From assembly GCA_964397485.1 (NCBI GenBank), contig CAYNHT010000002.1, forward strand, positions 62,001 to 126,000: DNA of 64,000 bases. The letters are read 5' to 3'. Below the pieces are notes generated by a model that saw only the letters and a program-made list of their open reading frames with translations, was not told the DNA's origin and searched no databases. Below, one piece after another: positions 42,610 to 51,522 of the stretch. The translations under genes and the position numbers were made by a program. The stretch comes from CAYNHT01 sp964397485 (GTDB lineage Bacteria; Bacillota_I; Bacilli_A; RF39; UBA660). Numbering within the stretch: the first letter of the stretch is position 1; each line of letters starts with the position of its first letter.

Positions 42610-44565
42610 TTATCTTTCACCTTTTAATTCCAACAATATATCCCTTAACTCCATTGCTCTTTCAAATTCTAAATTTTTAGCAGCTTCTTTCATTTCAACT
42701 TCTATACTCATTATTAAGTTATCTTTATCTTTTTTGCTTAATACAGTTGTTTCTTTTTCTTCTATCTCTTTATTGTTGGTTATGATACTTCTTATTTCTT
42801 TTATAATAGTTTTTGGAGTTATATTATTCTTAATATTATATTCTTCTTGTATTTGTCTTCTTCTTTTTGTCTCGTTTATTGCCTTTTTCATTGCATCACT
42901 TATTTTATCGGCATACATAATTACATGACCGTTTTCATTTCTAGCTGCTCTACCTATAGTTTGAATTAGACTTCGATCACTCCTTAAAAATCCTTGCTTA
43001 TCAGCATCCATTATGGCAATAAGGCTGACTTCTGGTATATCTATTCCTTCTCTTAATAAGTTAATTCCTACTAACACATCATATTTTCCTGTTCTTAGGT
43101 CTCTTATTATTTTTAATCTTTCAAGTGTCTTTATTTCACTATGCAAATAAGCCACTTTTATATCTATTTTTTTTAAATAAGTAGTCAATTCTTCTGCCAT
43201 TCTTATTGTTAAAGTTGTAATTAAAACCCTTTCATTTTTTAAAATTCTATCATTAATTACGTCTATTAAGTCATCGATTTGTCCCTTAGTAGGTTTTATT
43301 TCTATTGTTGGATCAAGTAGCCCTGTTGGTCTTATAATTTGCTCAATAACTTTATTTTTACCTTTTTCCAATTCATAATCACCAGGAGTTGCAGAAACAT
43401 AGACCACTTGCTTCATCTTTTTTTCAAATTCTATAAATTTTAAAGGTCTATTATCTAAAGCACTTGGTAATCTAAAACCATAGTTTACCAACACTTCTTT
43501 CCGTGCTTTATCTCCATTATACATCCCCCTAACTTGCGGAATGGTGACATGAGACTCATCAATTATCATTAAAAATTCGTCCCCAAAAAAGTCTATTAAG
43601 GTAGTTGGGGTTTCGCCTTCTTTTTTCAACGCAATATGTCTTGAGTAATTTTCTACTCCTCTGCAAAACCCCGTTTCTGACAACATTTCTAAATCATAAT
43701 TGGTTCTTTCCATTAATCTTTGATGCTCTAGTAATTTATTTTCTTTCTTAAATTTTTCTAATTGTATTTCTAATTCTTCTTTTATATTTTTAATAGCTAT
43801 TTTCAATTTGTCTTCACTGGTTACAAAGTGACTTGCTGGAAATATGCTTATTGAATTTTTATTAGATATTATAGTTCCAGTTAATGTATCAAACTCACTT
43901 ATCTTTTCTATTTCATCTCCAAAAAAATCTATTTTTATGCCCTTACCATGTTGGTTAATAGGCATAATTTCTAAAACATCTCCACGAGCACGGAAACTTC
44001 CCCTTTTTAAATCATAGTTGTTTCTTTCGTATAACATTTCTACAAGTTTTTGCATTACATCATTACGATCTATTATATCTCCAATTGTTAGAGTTAACAT
44101 TTTGTTTTTATATTCTTCTATTTCTCCAATACCATAAATACACGAAACAGATGCTACCACAATAACATCTTTTCTATTTAGTAGAGATGATGTTGCAGCG
44201 TGCCTCAACTCGTCTATTTCGTCATTTATAGATGCATCTTTTTCAATATATGTATCTGTTTTAGCTACATATGCCTCAGGTTGATAATAATCATAATATG
44301 ATACAAAATATTCAACTCTGTTATTTGGAAAAAGTTCTTTAAGTTCCGAATAAAGTTGTCCTGCAAGTGTTTTGTTGTGAGCTAGAACAAGAGTCGGCTT
44401 TTTTACTTGTTTTATTACATTTGCAATAGTAAATGTTTTTCCAGTTCCGGTTGCTCCTAATAAAACTTGTTCCTTACACCCGTTTTTTATATTTTCAACT
44501 AATTTATTTATTGCCTGTGGCTGATCTCCACTAGGTTTGTACTTTGATACTAATTCAAAATCCAT
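42610..44565 (-). CDS. uvrB: Excinuclease ABC subunit B (UvrB)
   Basis: A 651-residue helicase-like subunit of nucleotide excision repair. Walker A is GATGTGKTFT, the damage-probing beta-hairpin is SYYDYYQPEAYV, IIDESHV is Walker B, and a UVR motif (EMKEAAKNLEFERAMELRD) closes the C-terminus. ATG at 44565 is chosen for GGTGAT and homology; an extension to 44610 has no ribosome site. uvrA, the usual neighbour, is not in the window. The radical SAM gene follows and is coupled. Confidence 0.96.
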   Translation of the reverse strand: MDFELVSKYKPSGDQPQAINKLVENIKNGCKEQVLLGATGTGKTFTIANVIKQVKKPTLVLAHNKTLAGQLYSELKELFPNNRVEYFVSYYDYYQPEAYVAKTDTYIEKDASINDEIDELRHAATSSLLNRKDVIVVASVSCIYGIGEIEEYKNKMLTLTIGDIIDRNDVMQKLVEMLYERNNYDLKRGSFRARGDVLEIMPINQHGKGIKIDFFGDEIEKISEFDTLTGTIISNKNSISIFPASHFVTSEDKLKIAIKNIKEELEIQLEKFKKENKLLEHQRLMERTNYDLEMLSETGFCRGVENYSRHIALKKEGETPTTLIDFFGDEFLMIIDESHVTIPQVRGMYNGDKARKEVLVNYGFRLPSALDNRPLKFIEFEKKMKQVVYVSATPGDYELEKGKNKVIEQIIRPTGLLDPTIEIKPTKGQIDDLIDVINDRILKNERVLITTLTIRMAEELTTYLKKIDIKVAYLHSEIKTLERLKIIRDLRTGKYDVLVGINLLREGIDIPEVSLIAIMDADKQGFLRSDRSLIQTIGRAARNENGHVIMYADKISDAMKKAINETKRRRQIQEEYNIKNNITPKTIIKEIRSIITNNKEIEEKETTVLSKKDKDNLIMSIEVEMKEAAKNLEFERAMELRDILLELKGER

Positions 44566-44612
44566 TTTTATCACCATGCTTATTTTAACATCTTTACTTT
44601 TTTTATACAAGA

Positions 44613-44639
44613 AAAAGCAAGTATTAACTACTTACTTTT
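44613..44639 (-). terminator. Terminator of parB
   Basis: Stem AAAAG-c-AAGTA with TACTT-a-CTTTT (44613-44623 with 44629-44639), one mismatch, 5-nt loop; it overlaps the parB stop. Confidence 0.6.
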
Positions 44640-46155
44640 AATTTTTTTTCTCAATTTTAAATATAACTTGATATGTATCCTCAAAATCCAGTTCTTCTGT
44701 ATCTATAATATATCCATATTTTTCAATTGTCTCAGCACAGTTACGAATAGTATTTATAACAGTTTTTAAATCACCGGCCATGTATGTGCTTGATTGTGCA
44801 GGTTTTTCTAGGTCTAATTCTGGAATCGAATCTTCTAAAGGATCGTATAAGTTAGTTTGTGAATTATCACTATCATCATCAAATTTTATTTCGTCTATAA
44901 AATCATCAATCTTAATTTCTTCTAACTCTGGAATCACTTCTTGTTTTGGTTCATCAACAACATTTGTAAGTTGACTATCAAAATTGTAATCAAAACTATC
45001 AATTATTGATTTATCTTCTTTTTTCTCATCATTATTTATGAAATTATTTGCTGATGATTGATTAAAGCTATTATCAAATTCATTATTTACAAATGAATCT
45101 GTAGTAAATACATCAATCTTATCTTCTTGAATCGGTTTTTCTTCAACTATATCATCATCCATATTGAAAAATTTACTTGGATGTATAATAAATTCATCAG
45201 GGTTATGGTTTTCTACTGTCTCTACTATAGGTTGGTAATTTACATTATTGTCTTTTTTTGTTTCAAGTAAGTCGTTAATATTAGCAGCTGGTTTTTCAAC
45301 ATAGATATCTTCAGCGTTTTTTTCAATATTATCAATATCCATAAATCCTGGATTTACATAATTATTACTAATTTGTGTTTTATTATCTTCCGCTATTGTA
45401 TTAATGTCCTGAGAAATAGTTTCCATTTCAACATCATCAATAATTGGTTCTGATGGAATATTAAAAATATCATTATTCATATTATTATTCATTTTGTCTT
45501 CCTTTTGGTCGTCGACAAATATTTCATTATTAGTTTCTTCCACATCTGTTCCTTTTAACATATTATCTATTGCTTCATCTGTTTTTCTTACTGTCAATCT
45601 ATCTTCAATTATCTTCTTCAACATTTCCCGTTGTTGATTACCATTACTGATTTTTAACAGAGACCTTGCATGTCTTTCTGATATTTTCTTATTTAATAAA
45701 GCTTCTTGTACATCATCATCTAGATTTAATAATCTTAATTTATTTGCTATTGTTGATTGATTTCGATCAAGTTTGTTTGCTAATTCTTCTTGAGTCAAAT
45801 ACCCCATATCTAATATTTTCCTATATGAAACAGCTTCTTCAATTGGTGTTAAATCTTGTCTTTGTACGTTTTCAATCAAAGCAACTTCTGCACTCTCTTT
45901 ATCATCTAGATCTGTTATTATAGCTGGAATAGTATTTTTTCCCGCTATAACACTAGCCTTATAACGCCTTTCACCAGCTATTATTTCATACTTGTCACCA
46001 ATTTTTCGGACAATAATTGGTTGGATAACTCCATGTTCCTTAATAGATTCAGATAATTCATTTATTGCTTGTTCCTCAAATTTAATTCTTGGTTGAAATC
46101 TGTTAGGTAATATATCATCTAAATTTAATTCTAAAACCTTTTTTTCCATTTCCAT
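44638..46155 (-). CDS. parB: ParB/Noc-family chromosome segregation protein with long acidic insert
   Basis: A 505-residue protein, far longer than the 280-300 usual. Residues 5-200 are the ParB core: box I GERRYK (61-66), box II ENVQR (95-99), helix-turn-helix LTQEELANKLDRNQSTIANKL (about 120-140). Residues about 205-450 are very rich in Asp, Glu, Asn and Ser and look disordered. The last 50 (about 455-505, MAGDLKTVINTIRNCAETIEKYGY onward) form a small folded tail. ParB clamps slide on DNA from parS sites using CTP. Its place after rsmG is that of Bacillus noc, but three Spo0J-type parS sites lie at 62167. No parA is adjacent. Confidence 0.93.
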   Translation of the reverse strand: MEMEKKVLELNLDDILPNRFQPRIKFEEQAINELSESIKEHGVIQPIIVRKIGDKYEIIAGERRYKASVIAGKNTIPAIITDLDDKESAEVALIENVQRQDLTPIEEAVSYRKILDMGYLTQEELANKLDRNQSTIANKLRLLNLDDDVQEALLNKKISERHARSLLKISNGNQQREMLKKIIEDRLTVRKTDEAIDNMLKGTDVEETNNEIFVDDQKEDKMNNNMNNDIFNIPSEPIIDDVEMETISQDINTIAEDNKTQISNNYVNPGFMDIDNIEKNAEDIYVEKPAANINDLLETKKDNNVNYQPIVETVENHNPDEFIIHPSKFFNMDDDIVEEKPIQEDKIDVFTTDSFVNNEFDNSFNQSSANNFINNDEKKEDKSIIDSFDYNFDSQLTNVVDEPKQEVIPELEEIKIDDFIDEIKFDDDSDNSQTNLYDPLEDSIPELDLEKPAQSSTYMAGDLKTVINTIRNCAETIEKYGYIIDTEELDFEDTYQVIFKIEKKN

Positions 46156-46197
46156 TATATATCCCCTCCTTTATTCTCTAATATATATACTACTATA

Positions 46198-46240
46198 TTT
46201 TGGGAAATAATTCAATCTTTTTTTAAATTATTTCCCAAAA
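46198..46240. promoter_or_regulatory. Perfect 15-bp inverted repeat upstream of parB
   Basis: TTTTGGGAAATAATT (46198-46212) and its exact complement (46226-46240) are separated by 13 nt. It lies between the rsmG terminator and the parB start, without a clear T run on the minus strand. It could be a second terminator or an operator. Confidence 0.45.
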
Positions 46241-46247
46241 TTATAAA

Positions 46248-46275
46248 AAGAAGAATCCTATAACGGGTTCTTCTT
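46248..46275 (-). terminator. Terminator of rsmG
   Basis: Stem AAGAAGAA..CC/GG..TTCTTCTT (46248-46258 with 46265-46275) overlaps the rsmG stop and is followed on the minus strand by TTT. Confidence 0.75.
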
Positions 46276-46962
46276 TATTTCACTATATCTTCTTGGATAT
46301 TTTTTATTTGTCTTTGATATTTTTTTAATTCTAATTATTGTTCTTTTGCTATCTTCTTTTGGTAATAAAAATTCTTGACTATCTATTATCGTTGAATTTA
46401 ATACTTTTAAAGCCTCTAAGCTGCCATCTATTTCCTGGGAAATGTTTCCTTTCATAGGAATGAAGTATTTATTTATTTTTACTAAAGGTATGCAATATTC
46501 CAGTAAAATATTTAAAGGTGCAACGGCTCTTGCTGTAACTATATCGTATTTTTCCCGATTTTTAAGAGCAAACTCCTCTATTCTCGCATGTACAGCACTT
46601 ATTTTTTCTAATTTTAGATTTTCAATTACAATATTTAGAAAATTAATTCTTTTATTTAGAGAATCCACTAACGTAACCTCTAATTCAGGAAATAATATTT
46701 TTATTATTATACCAGGAAAACCAGCCCCAGTTCCTACATCACAAAGATTGGTATTATTTTTAAAATCTATGTACTTACATAAAGTTGCGCTATCATAGAA
46801 ATGTTTTAGATATACCTGTTCCTTTTCGGTTATTGCCGTTAAATTTATCTTTTCATTCCACTCTACCAACAATTCATAATACTTTTTTAATTGATCAAGT
46901 TGATATTGATTGATTTTTATTTGTATTTTATCTAATTCATTAATAAATTCTTTTTCATTCAT
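46258..46962 (-). CDS. rsmG: 16S rRNA G527 N7-methyltransferase RsmG
   Basis: A 234-residue SAM-dependent methyltransferase. LCDVGTGAGFPGIIIKI is the SAM-binding loop, LVDSLNKRINFL the acidic end of strand 2, and DIVTARAVAPLN the catalytic region. Loss of the enzyme gives low-level streptomycin resistance in other bacteria. It overlaps the mnmG stop by 8 bp. Confidence 0.95.
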   Translation of the reverse strand: MNEKEFINELDKIQIKINQYQLDQLKKYYELLVEWNEKINLTAITEKEQVYLKHFYDSATLCKYIDFKNNTNLCDVGTGAGFPGIIIKILFPELEVTLVDSLNKRINFLNIVIENLKLEKISAVHARIEEFALKNREKYDIVTARAVAPLNILLEYCIPLVKINKYFIPMKGNISQEIDGSLEALKVLNSTIIDSQEFLLPKEDSKRTIIRIKKISKTNKKYPRRYSEIKKNPL

Positions 46963-48823
46963 AATATCTTTCCTTTTTTAAATGCACCATTAGTATAGAT
47001 ATGTCAGCAGGGTTTACACCACTTATTCGTAAGGCTTGTCCAATAGATGTTGGTCTTATTTCTTTTAATTTTTGTCTTGCTTCACTTGCTATATTGTGAA
47101 TTTTATCATAATCAATATCCTCGGGAATTGTTTTATTTTCTAAATGAAGCATTTTTGTTGCTTCTTTTTTAGATTTAGCTATATAACCCTCATATTTATT
47201 ATTTATTTCTACCTGTTCTATTATTTCATCATCATAATTAATATCAGTAAATTTTCTTAAATGCTCTATTTTTATTTTTGGTCTTTTTAATAGATCATAT
47301 AATGTTGTTACATCTTTTAAAACAGCTGAATTTAAACTAATTAAATAATCATTAACTTCTTTTTTGGGGGTTAATTTTATTTTTTTCAAGTGCGATTCCA
47401 ATTCCTTTATTTTATTTTCTTTTATTATTAATTTGTTATACCTTTCCTCATCTATTAACCCGATTTCATAACCATATTTTCTTAAGCGAAGATCTGCATT
47501 ATCATGTCTTAACAATAACCTATATTCAGCACGTGATGTTAATAATCTATAGGGATCTCTTACCCCTTTAGTTACTAAATCATCAATAAGTACCCCTATA
47601 TATCCATCACTTCTTTTTAAAACAAAAGGTTCTTTTCCTTCTAATTTTAATGAAGCATTAATTCCAGCTATTAAACCTTGGCATGCTGCTTCTTCATAAC
47701 CACTCGTCCCATTAATTTGACCAGCAGTATACAAATTTTCAATTATTTTTGTCTCTAGAGTTTGTTTTAGTTGGGTAGGATATATTGCATCGTATTCAAT
47801 TGCATATGCGTATTTTATTATTTTTGCATTTTCTAATCCTTCTATGCTACGAACCATTTGTTCTTGAATATCATGTGGCATACTAGTTGAAAATCCTTGA
47901 ATATAAAAATCATCATAAAATAAACTCTCTGGTTCTAAAAAAAGCTGATGCCTTTCTTTATCACAAAATCTAACAACTTTATCTTCGATAGAAGGACAGT
48001 ATCTTGGTCCTACTCCCTGTATGTCATCCAATCCTCCATACATGCTAGATTTACTTAGGTTATTTTTTATTATTTCATGGGTATTTTCATTTGTATATAC
48101 TAAGTAACATGGTACTTGATCTTCTATTTTATACGTTGGTTTATTATCAAAGCTGAATGTGTATAGAACATCATCCCCTTTTTCTATTTTTGTTTTTGCA
48201 AAATTAATACTATTTTTATCAATTCGTTGTGGGGTTCCCGTTTTTAATCTAATTATTTTAAATCCTAGATTTGCTAAATTATCACTTAAATAATGACTTG
48301 GTTTTTGATCATTTGGACCACTTCTTCTTCTAGTATCACCTACCATGATGTCAGATTTTAAATAGGTTCCTGTTGTTAATATTACTATATCGCTATATAT
48401 TATTTCATCCGTTTCTAATTTAACACCTTTAATTTTTTCGCTTTCAATTATTAAATCTTCGACTATTGATTCTTTTATATCTAAATTTTCTTGTTTTTGA
48501 AGTGTTTTCAGCATTTCCTTTGGATACGTTTTTTTATCTGCTTGGGCTCTTAAAGCTTGAACAGCGGGACCTTTTTTATTATTTAACATTTTTATCTGAA
48601 TTTGAGATTTGTCAGCAGTTTTTCCCATTTCTCCGCCTAATGCGTCTATTTCCCTTACAACAATTCCTTTTGCACTACCTCCTATTGAAGGGTTACAGGG
48701 CATATCAGCTATATTATTTATGTTTCCAGTTATCAGCAGCGTTTTATGTTTTTTCCTAGCTGAAGCTAACGCTGCTTCACATCCCGCATGTCCACCACCT
48801 ACCACAATTATTTCATATTTCAT
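46955..48823 (-). CDS. mnmG: tRNA uridine-5-carboxymethylaminomethyl modification protein MnmG
   Basis: A 622-residue FAD enzyme working with MnmE on the wobble uridine of several tRNAs. The dinucleotide fold is IIVVGGGHAGCEAALA; MPCNPSIGGSAKG, GTYEEAACQGLIAG-type signature (GTSGYEEAACQGL) and the C-terminal tRNA-binding helices are present. ATG at 48823 is chosen for AGAGGTG upstream. It overlaps rsmG. Confidence 0.96.
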   Translation of the reverse strand: MKYEIIVVGGGHAGCEAALASARKKHKTLLITGNINNIADMPCNPSIGGSAKGIVVREIDALGGEMGKTADKSQIQIKMLNNKKGPAVQALRAQADKKTYPKEMLKTLQKQENLDIKESIVEDLIIESEKIKGVKLETDEIIYSDIVILTTGTYLKSDIMVGDTRRRSGPNDQKPSHYLSDNLANLGFKIIRLKTGTPQRIDKNSINFAKTKIEKGDDVLYTFSFDNKPTYKIEDQVPCYLVYTNENTHEIIKNNLSKSSMYGGLDDIQGVGPRYCPSIEDKVVRFCDKERHQLFLEPESLFYDDFYIQGFSTSMPHDIQEQMVRSIEGLENAKIIKYAYAIEYDAIYPTQLKQTLETKIIENLYTAGQINGTSGYEEAACQGLIAGINASLKLEGKEPFVLKRSDGYIGVLIDDLVTKGVRDPYRLLTSRAEYRLLLRHDNADLRLRKYGYEIGLIDEERYNKLIIKENKIKELESHLKKIKLTPKKEVNDYLISLNSAVLKDVTTLYDLLKRPKIKIEHLRKFTDINYDDEIIEQVEINNKYEGYIAKSKKEATKMLHLENKTIPEDIDYDKIHNIASEARQKLKEIRPTSIGQALRISGVNPADISILMVHLKKERYYE

Positions 48824-48891
48824 TTTAAACACCTCTTTTGCATTATTATTATACTAGATTATTGATTTTAAAACAACATCTTTTTATTAGT

Positions 48892-48918
48892 AAAAACAGG
48901 TGTGTTTTTACCTGTTTT
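48892..48918 (-). terminator. Terminator of mnmE
   Basis: Stem AAAACAGGT/ACCTGTTTT (48893-48901 with 48910-48918), 8-nt loop, followed on minus by T; 22 bp past the mnmE stop. Confidence 0.8.
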
Positions 48919-48939
48919 ACCACTATGTATATTAAATTT

Positions 48940-50295
48940 TTATTTACCTAGACAAAATTGACTAAATAATTGATCTATTAATTCTTCTTCATAAGTTTCA
49001 CCTGTTATTTCGCCTAATAACGTCCATACATATTTTATATCTATTTCAATCATATCTATAGGACTATTCTTTATCATTTCCCTATCTATTTCTTCAATTG
49101 TATTTAAACATTTTTTTAATATTGATATACTCCTTGCATTAGTTAAATAAGTTAGATCTTTAGTGGTTATTTGCTCTAAATTAAAAATTTCTTTTATCTT
49201 CTTTTTTAATTCATTAACCCCTCTATCATTTATTACACTCATATAAATAATGTTTTCACCATCTAGTATTGAAGTATCAAGTTTACTTTCTAAATCTATT
49301 TTATTAATTATTGTTATATAATTTTTATTTTTTATTTTTGAAAGTATTTCTTTATCTTCATTAGTTAATTCTTGATTGTTGTTTAATACCAATAATATTA
49401 AATCCGCTTTTTCTATCAATTCTAAACTTTTAGTAACTCCAATTTTTTCAACTACATCTTGGGTTTGTCTTATTCCTGCAGTATCTATAATATTTAAAAT
49501 TACGCCATCAAGATTTAGTGTACCTTCAACAGTATCTCTTGTTGTCCCTTCAATATCAGTCACTATTGCTTTTTCTTCATCTATTAATTTATTTAATATA
49601 CTACTTTTACCAACATTTGGTCTTCCAACTATTGCTGTTTTTATACCTTCTTTTATTAATTTTCCGTTTTCACTTTCATTTAAAATATTTCTTATACTTT
49701 CTTTTATTAACTGAATTTTAGGGTTCAACAAATTAACTGTCAATTCTTCTATATCCTCATATTCAGGATAATCAATATTAACTTCTATATTGGCTAAAAT
49801 TTCTATTATTTGTTGTCTTAAATCTCTTATTAACTTAGAAATTTTTCCTTCTACTTGATTCATAGCCAAATTTCTTGCTTGATCAGTTTTAGCATTTATT
49901 AAGTCAATTATTCCTTCAGCTTCTATTAAGTCAATTCTTCCGTTTAGAAAAGCTCTTTTTGTAAACTCTCCTGGTTCCGCCAATCTACAACCATTGCTTA
50001 ATAATAATTCTAATACTTTATTGGTTGTTGCTATTCCACCATGACAATTTATTTCAACAATATCTTCCATTGTAAATGTTTTCGGACTTTTCATGACTGA
50101 TATTAAAACTTCATCAATTATTTTCTCTTTGTCAATTATATGTCCATAATTTATTGTATGAGTGGGAACTTCATTTAAATTAGTTCCTTTAAATATTTTA
50201 TTTACTATTTCTATCGATTCATTTCCACTTACTCTAATTATTGATATTGCTCCAACTCCAAGAGCTGTTGAGATAGCTACTATTGTATCATTCAT
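48940..50295 (-). CDS. mnmE: tRNA modification GTPase MnmE
   Basis: A 451-residue dimeric GTPase. The folate-binding N-domain is followed by a helical domain holding a GTPase insert: GRPNVGKSSILN (P-loop), DIEGTTRDTVEG (K-loop switch), DTAGIRQTQD and NKID. The C-terminus FCLGK carries the invariant Cys. ATG at 50295 is chosen for GGGTGAT; the upstream GTG at 50307 has no ribosome site. It begins 5 bp after the HD gene stop. Confidence 0.96.
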   Translation of the reverse strand: MNDTIVAISTALGVGAISIIRVSGNESIEIVNKIFKGTNLNEVPTHTINYGHIIDKEKIIDEVLISVMKSPKTFTMEDIVEINCHGGIATTNKVLELLLSNGCRLAEPGEFTKRAFLNGRIDLIEAEGIIDLINAKTDQARNLAMNQVEGKISKLIRDLRQQIIEILANIEVNIDYPEYEDIEELTVNLLNPKIQLIKESIRNILNESENGKLIKEGIKTAIVGRPNVGKSSILNKLIDEEKAIVTDIEGTTRDTVEGTLNLDGVILNIIDTAGIRQTQDVVEKIGVTKSLELIEKADLILLVLNNNQELTNEDKEILSKIKNKNYITIINKIDLESKLDTSILDGENIIYMSVINDRGVNELKKKIKEIFNLEQITTKDLTYLTNARSISILKKCLNTIEEIDREMIKNSPIDMIEIDIKYVWTLLGEITGETYEEELIDQLFSQFCLGK

Positions 50296-50299
50296 ATTA

Positions 50300-50836
50300 T
50301 CACCCACTTTTCTTAACTGTTATAAATTTTGGTAGTTTTTTAATTCCAATATACTTTGGTATTTGCTTAGGATCCTTAAATATATCTAATGATACATATT
50401 TATCACATAATGTTACAATCCAACTTTCTAGATAACTAGGGGGCAATACATTTAAAGGAAACATATGCTTTTTAATTATATCCTCTACTTTATTATTCAT
50501 CAATTCAGGAAAATAAATACGAGAATTTTTCAAAGCCTGATTTGCATGTATAAATCCATGTCCTCTTAATATGTTTTTGTTTTTTCTTTCCACTAAATTC
50601 CCTTCAATTTGCCATGGCTCATCATAAAAATCATGTAATAAACTCCCGATTGCTACGCTGTAAGAGTCTAATCTAAAAAATTTTGCTATTTTGTAAGCTA
50701 AAATCGATACTTTTATAGAATGACTATAAACCGAATCATTTTCATGGTGTTGGTATAATTTTCTTTTTTTGAATTCTTCACAATTTAATATTGGTGATAC
50801 ATAATGATAATATTCATTCATTTTTTTTCCTCTCAT
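50300..50836 (-). CDS. HD-domain hydrolase
   Basis: A 178-residue cytosolic protein with an HD metal-site: His39 in YSHSIKVS, His68-Asp69 in LLHDFYDEPW, then HGFIHANQAL and a later Asp (TLCDKYVS). It resembles the small HD phosphohydrolases often annotated as predicted metal-dependent hydrolases; substrate unknown. Start may be ATG 50836 (GGTGG upstream) or ATG 50821 (GAGGAAA upstream). It lies between jag and mnmE, which in most Bacilli are direct neighbours. Confidence 0.85.
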   Translation of the reverse strand: MRGKKMNEYYHYVSPILNCEEFKKRKLYQHHENDSVYSHSIKVSILAYKIAKFFRLDSYSVAIGSLLHDFYDEPWQIEGNLVERKNKNILRGHGFIHANQALKNSRIYFPELMNNKVEDIIKKHMFPLNVLPPSYLESWIVTLCDKYVSLDIFKDPKQIPKYIGIKKLPKFITVKKSG

Positions 50837-50885
50837 TTAACCACCACTTTCTTATTAATTTTACATTATTTGCACTCTATAGTCA

Positions 50886-50910
50886 ATAAAAAAAGTTGCT
50901 CATGCAACCT
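50886..50910 (-). terminator. Terminator of jag
   Basis: Stem GTTGC/GCAAC with flanking AAA/TTT pairs (50889-50910), 4-nt loop, then T residues on the minus strand. Confidence 0.75.
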
Positions 50911-51522
50911 TTAATCATTATATTTTATAATTACATAACGTTCTGGATTTTCTCCTTGACTTTCAGTGGAAAGTTCTTTATATTCACTAACAATAGTGTG
51001 AACTAATCTTCTCTCATATGAATTCATAGGATCTAATTTAGCTTCTATTTTACTATTCAATACTTCTTTAACAATTTTTCTTACTTCATATTCTATATTT
51101 TTTATTTTTTTGTTCTTGTAATTCGCAACATCTATATTAAGTTTAATGTTAAAATCTGTATTAACTTTAATTGCTTGTTTTAAAACCATTTGTAATGAAT
51201 TTAAAGTACGACCTTCTTTTCCTATTATAATAGAATTATTGGAAGTTACTAATACAACCACTATTACATCATCTTTCTCTTTTACCTCGCTTTTAATATC
51301 TATATTCATCATTTTTGATACTTCATTGAAATAATTTTTTACGAATTTTATAACATCATCTTTTTTTATAGCGGTAATTTCAAATTTCTTGCTTTTAAAT
51401 AATTTCCCTTCAATTTCTCTTTCTTTATAATATATATTGTCAATACTTCTATCTAATTTAGTCAAACACTTCTTTAATGCCTCATCTTTAGTTTTCTCTT
51501 CAAATTTAACTATTTCTACCAT
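50911..51522 (-). CDS. jag: RNA-binding protein Jag/KhpB
   Basis: A 203-residue protein with an N-terminal Jag domain (about 1-50), a KH domain with the loop IIIGKEGRTLNSLQ (about 97-110), and a C-terminal R3H domain (NSYERRLVHTIVSEY). Jag partners KhpA and binds small RNAs; in several Firmicutes it affects cell elongation. Its start overlaps the yidC stop by 17 bp. Confidence 0.94.
   Translation of the reverse strand: MVEIVKFEEKTKDEALKKCLTKLDRSIDNIYYKEREIEGKLFKSKKFEITAIKKDDVIKFVKNYFNEVSKMMNIDIKSEVKEKDDVIVVVLVTSNNSIIIGKEGRTLNSLQMVLKQAIKVNTDFNIKLNIDVANYKNKKIKNIEYEVRKIVKEVLNSKIEAKLDPMNSYERRLVHTIVSEYKELSTESQGENPERYVIIKYND

Noticed and set aside
46198..46240. A Noc-binding site (ATTTCCCGGGAAAT)
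   Set aside because: The half-sites occur in the reverse order and 20 bp apart, so the sequence does not match the Noc palindrome.
46442..46798. A 118-codon open frame antisense to rsmG
   Set aside because: rsmG motifs cover the region; no start signal on the plus strand.
49376..49721. Antisense frames opposite the MnmE GTPase domain
   Set aside because: They mirror conserved MnmE sequence and lack ribosome sites.
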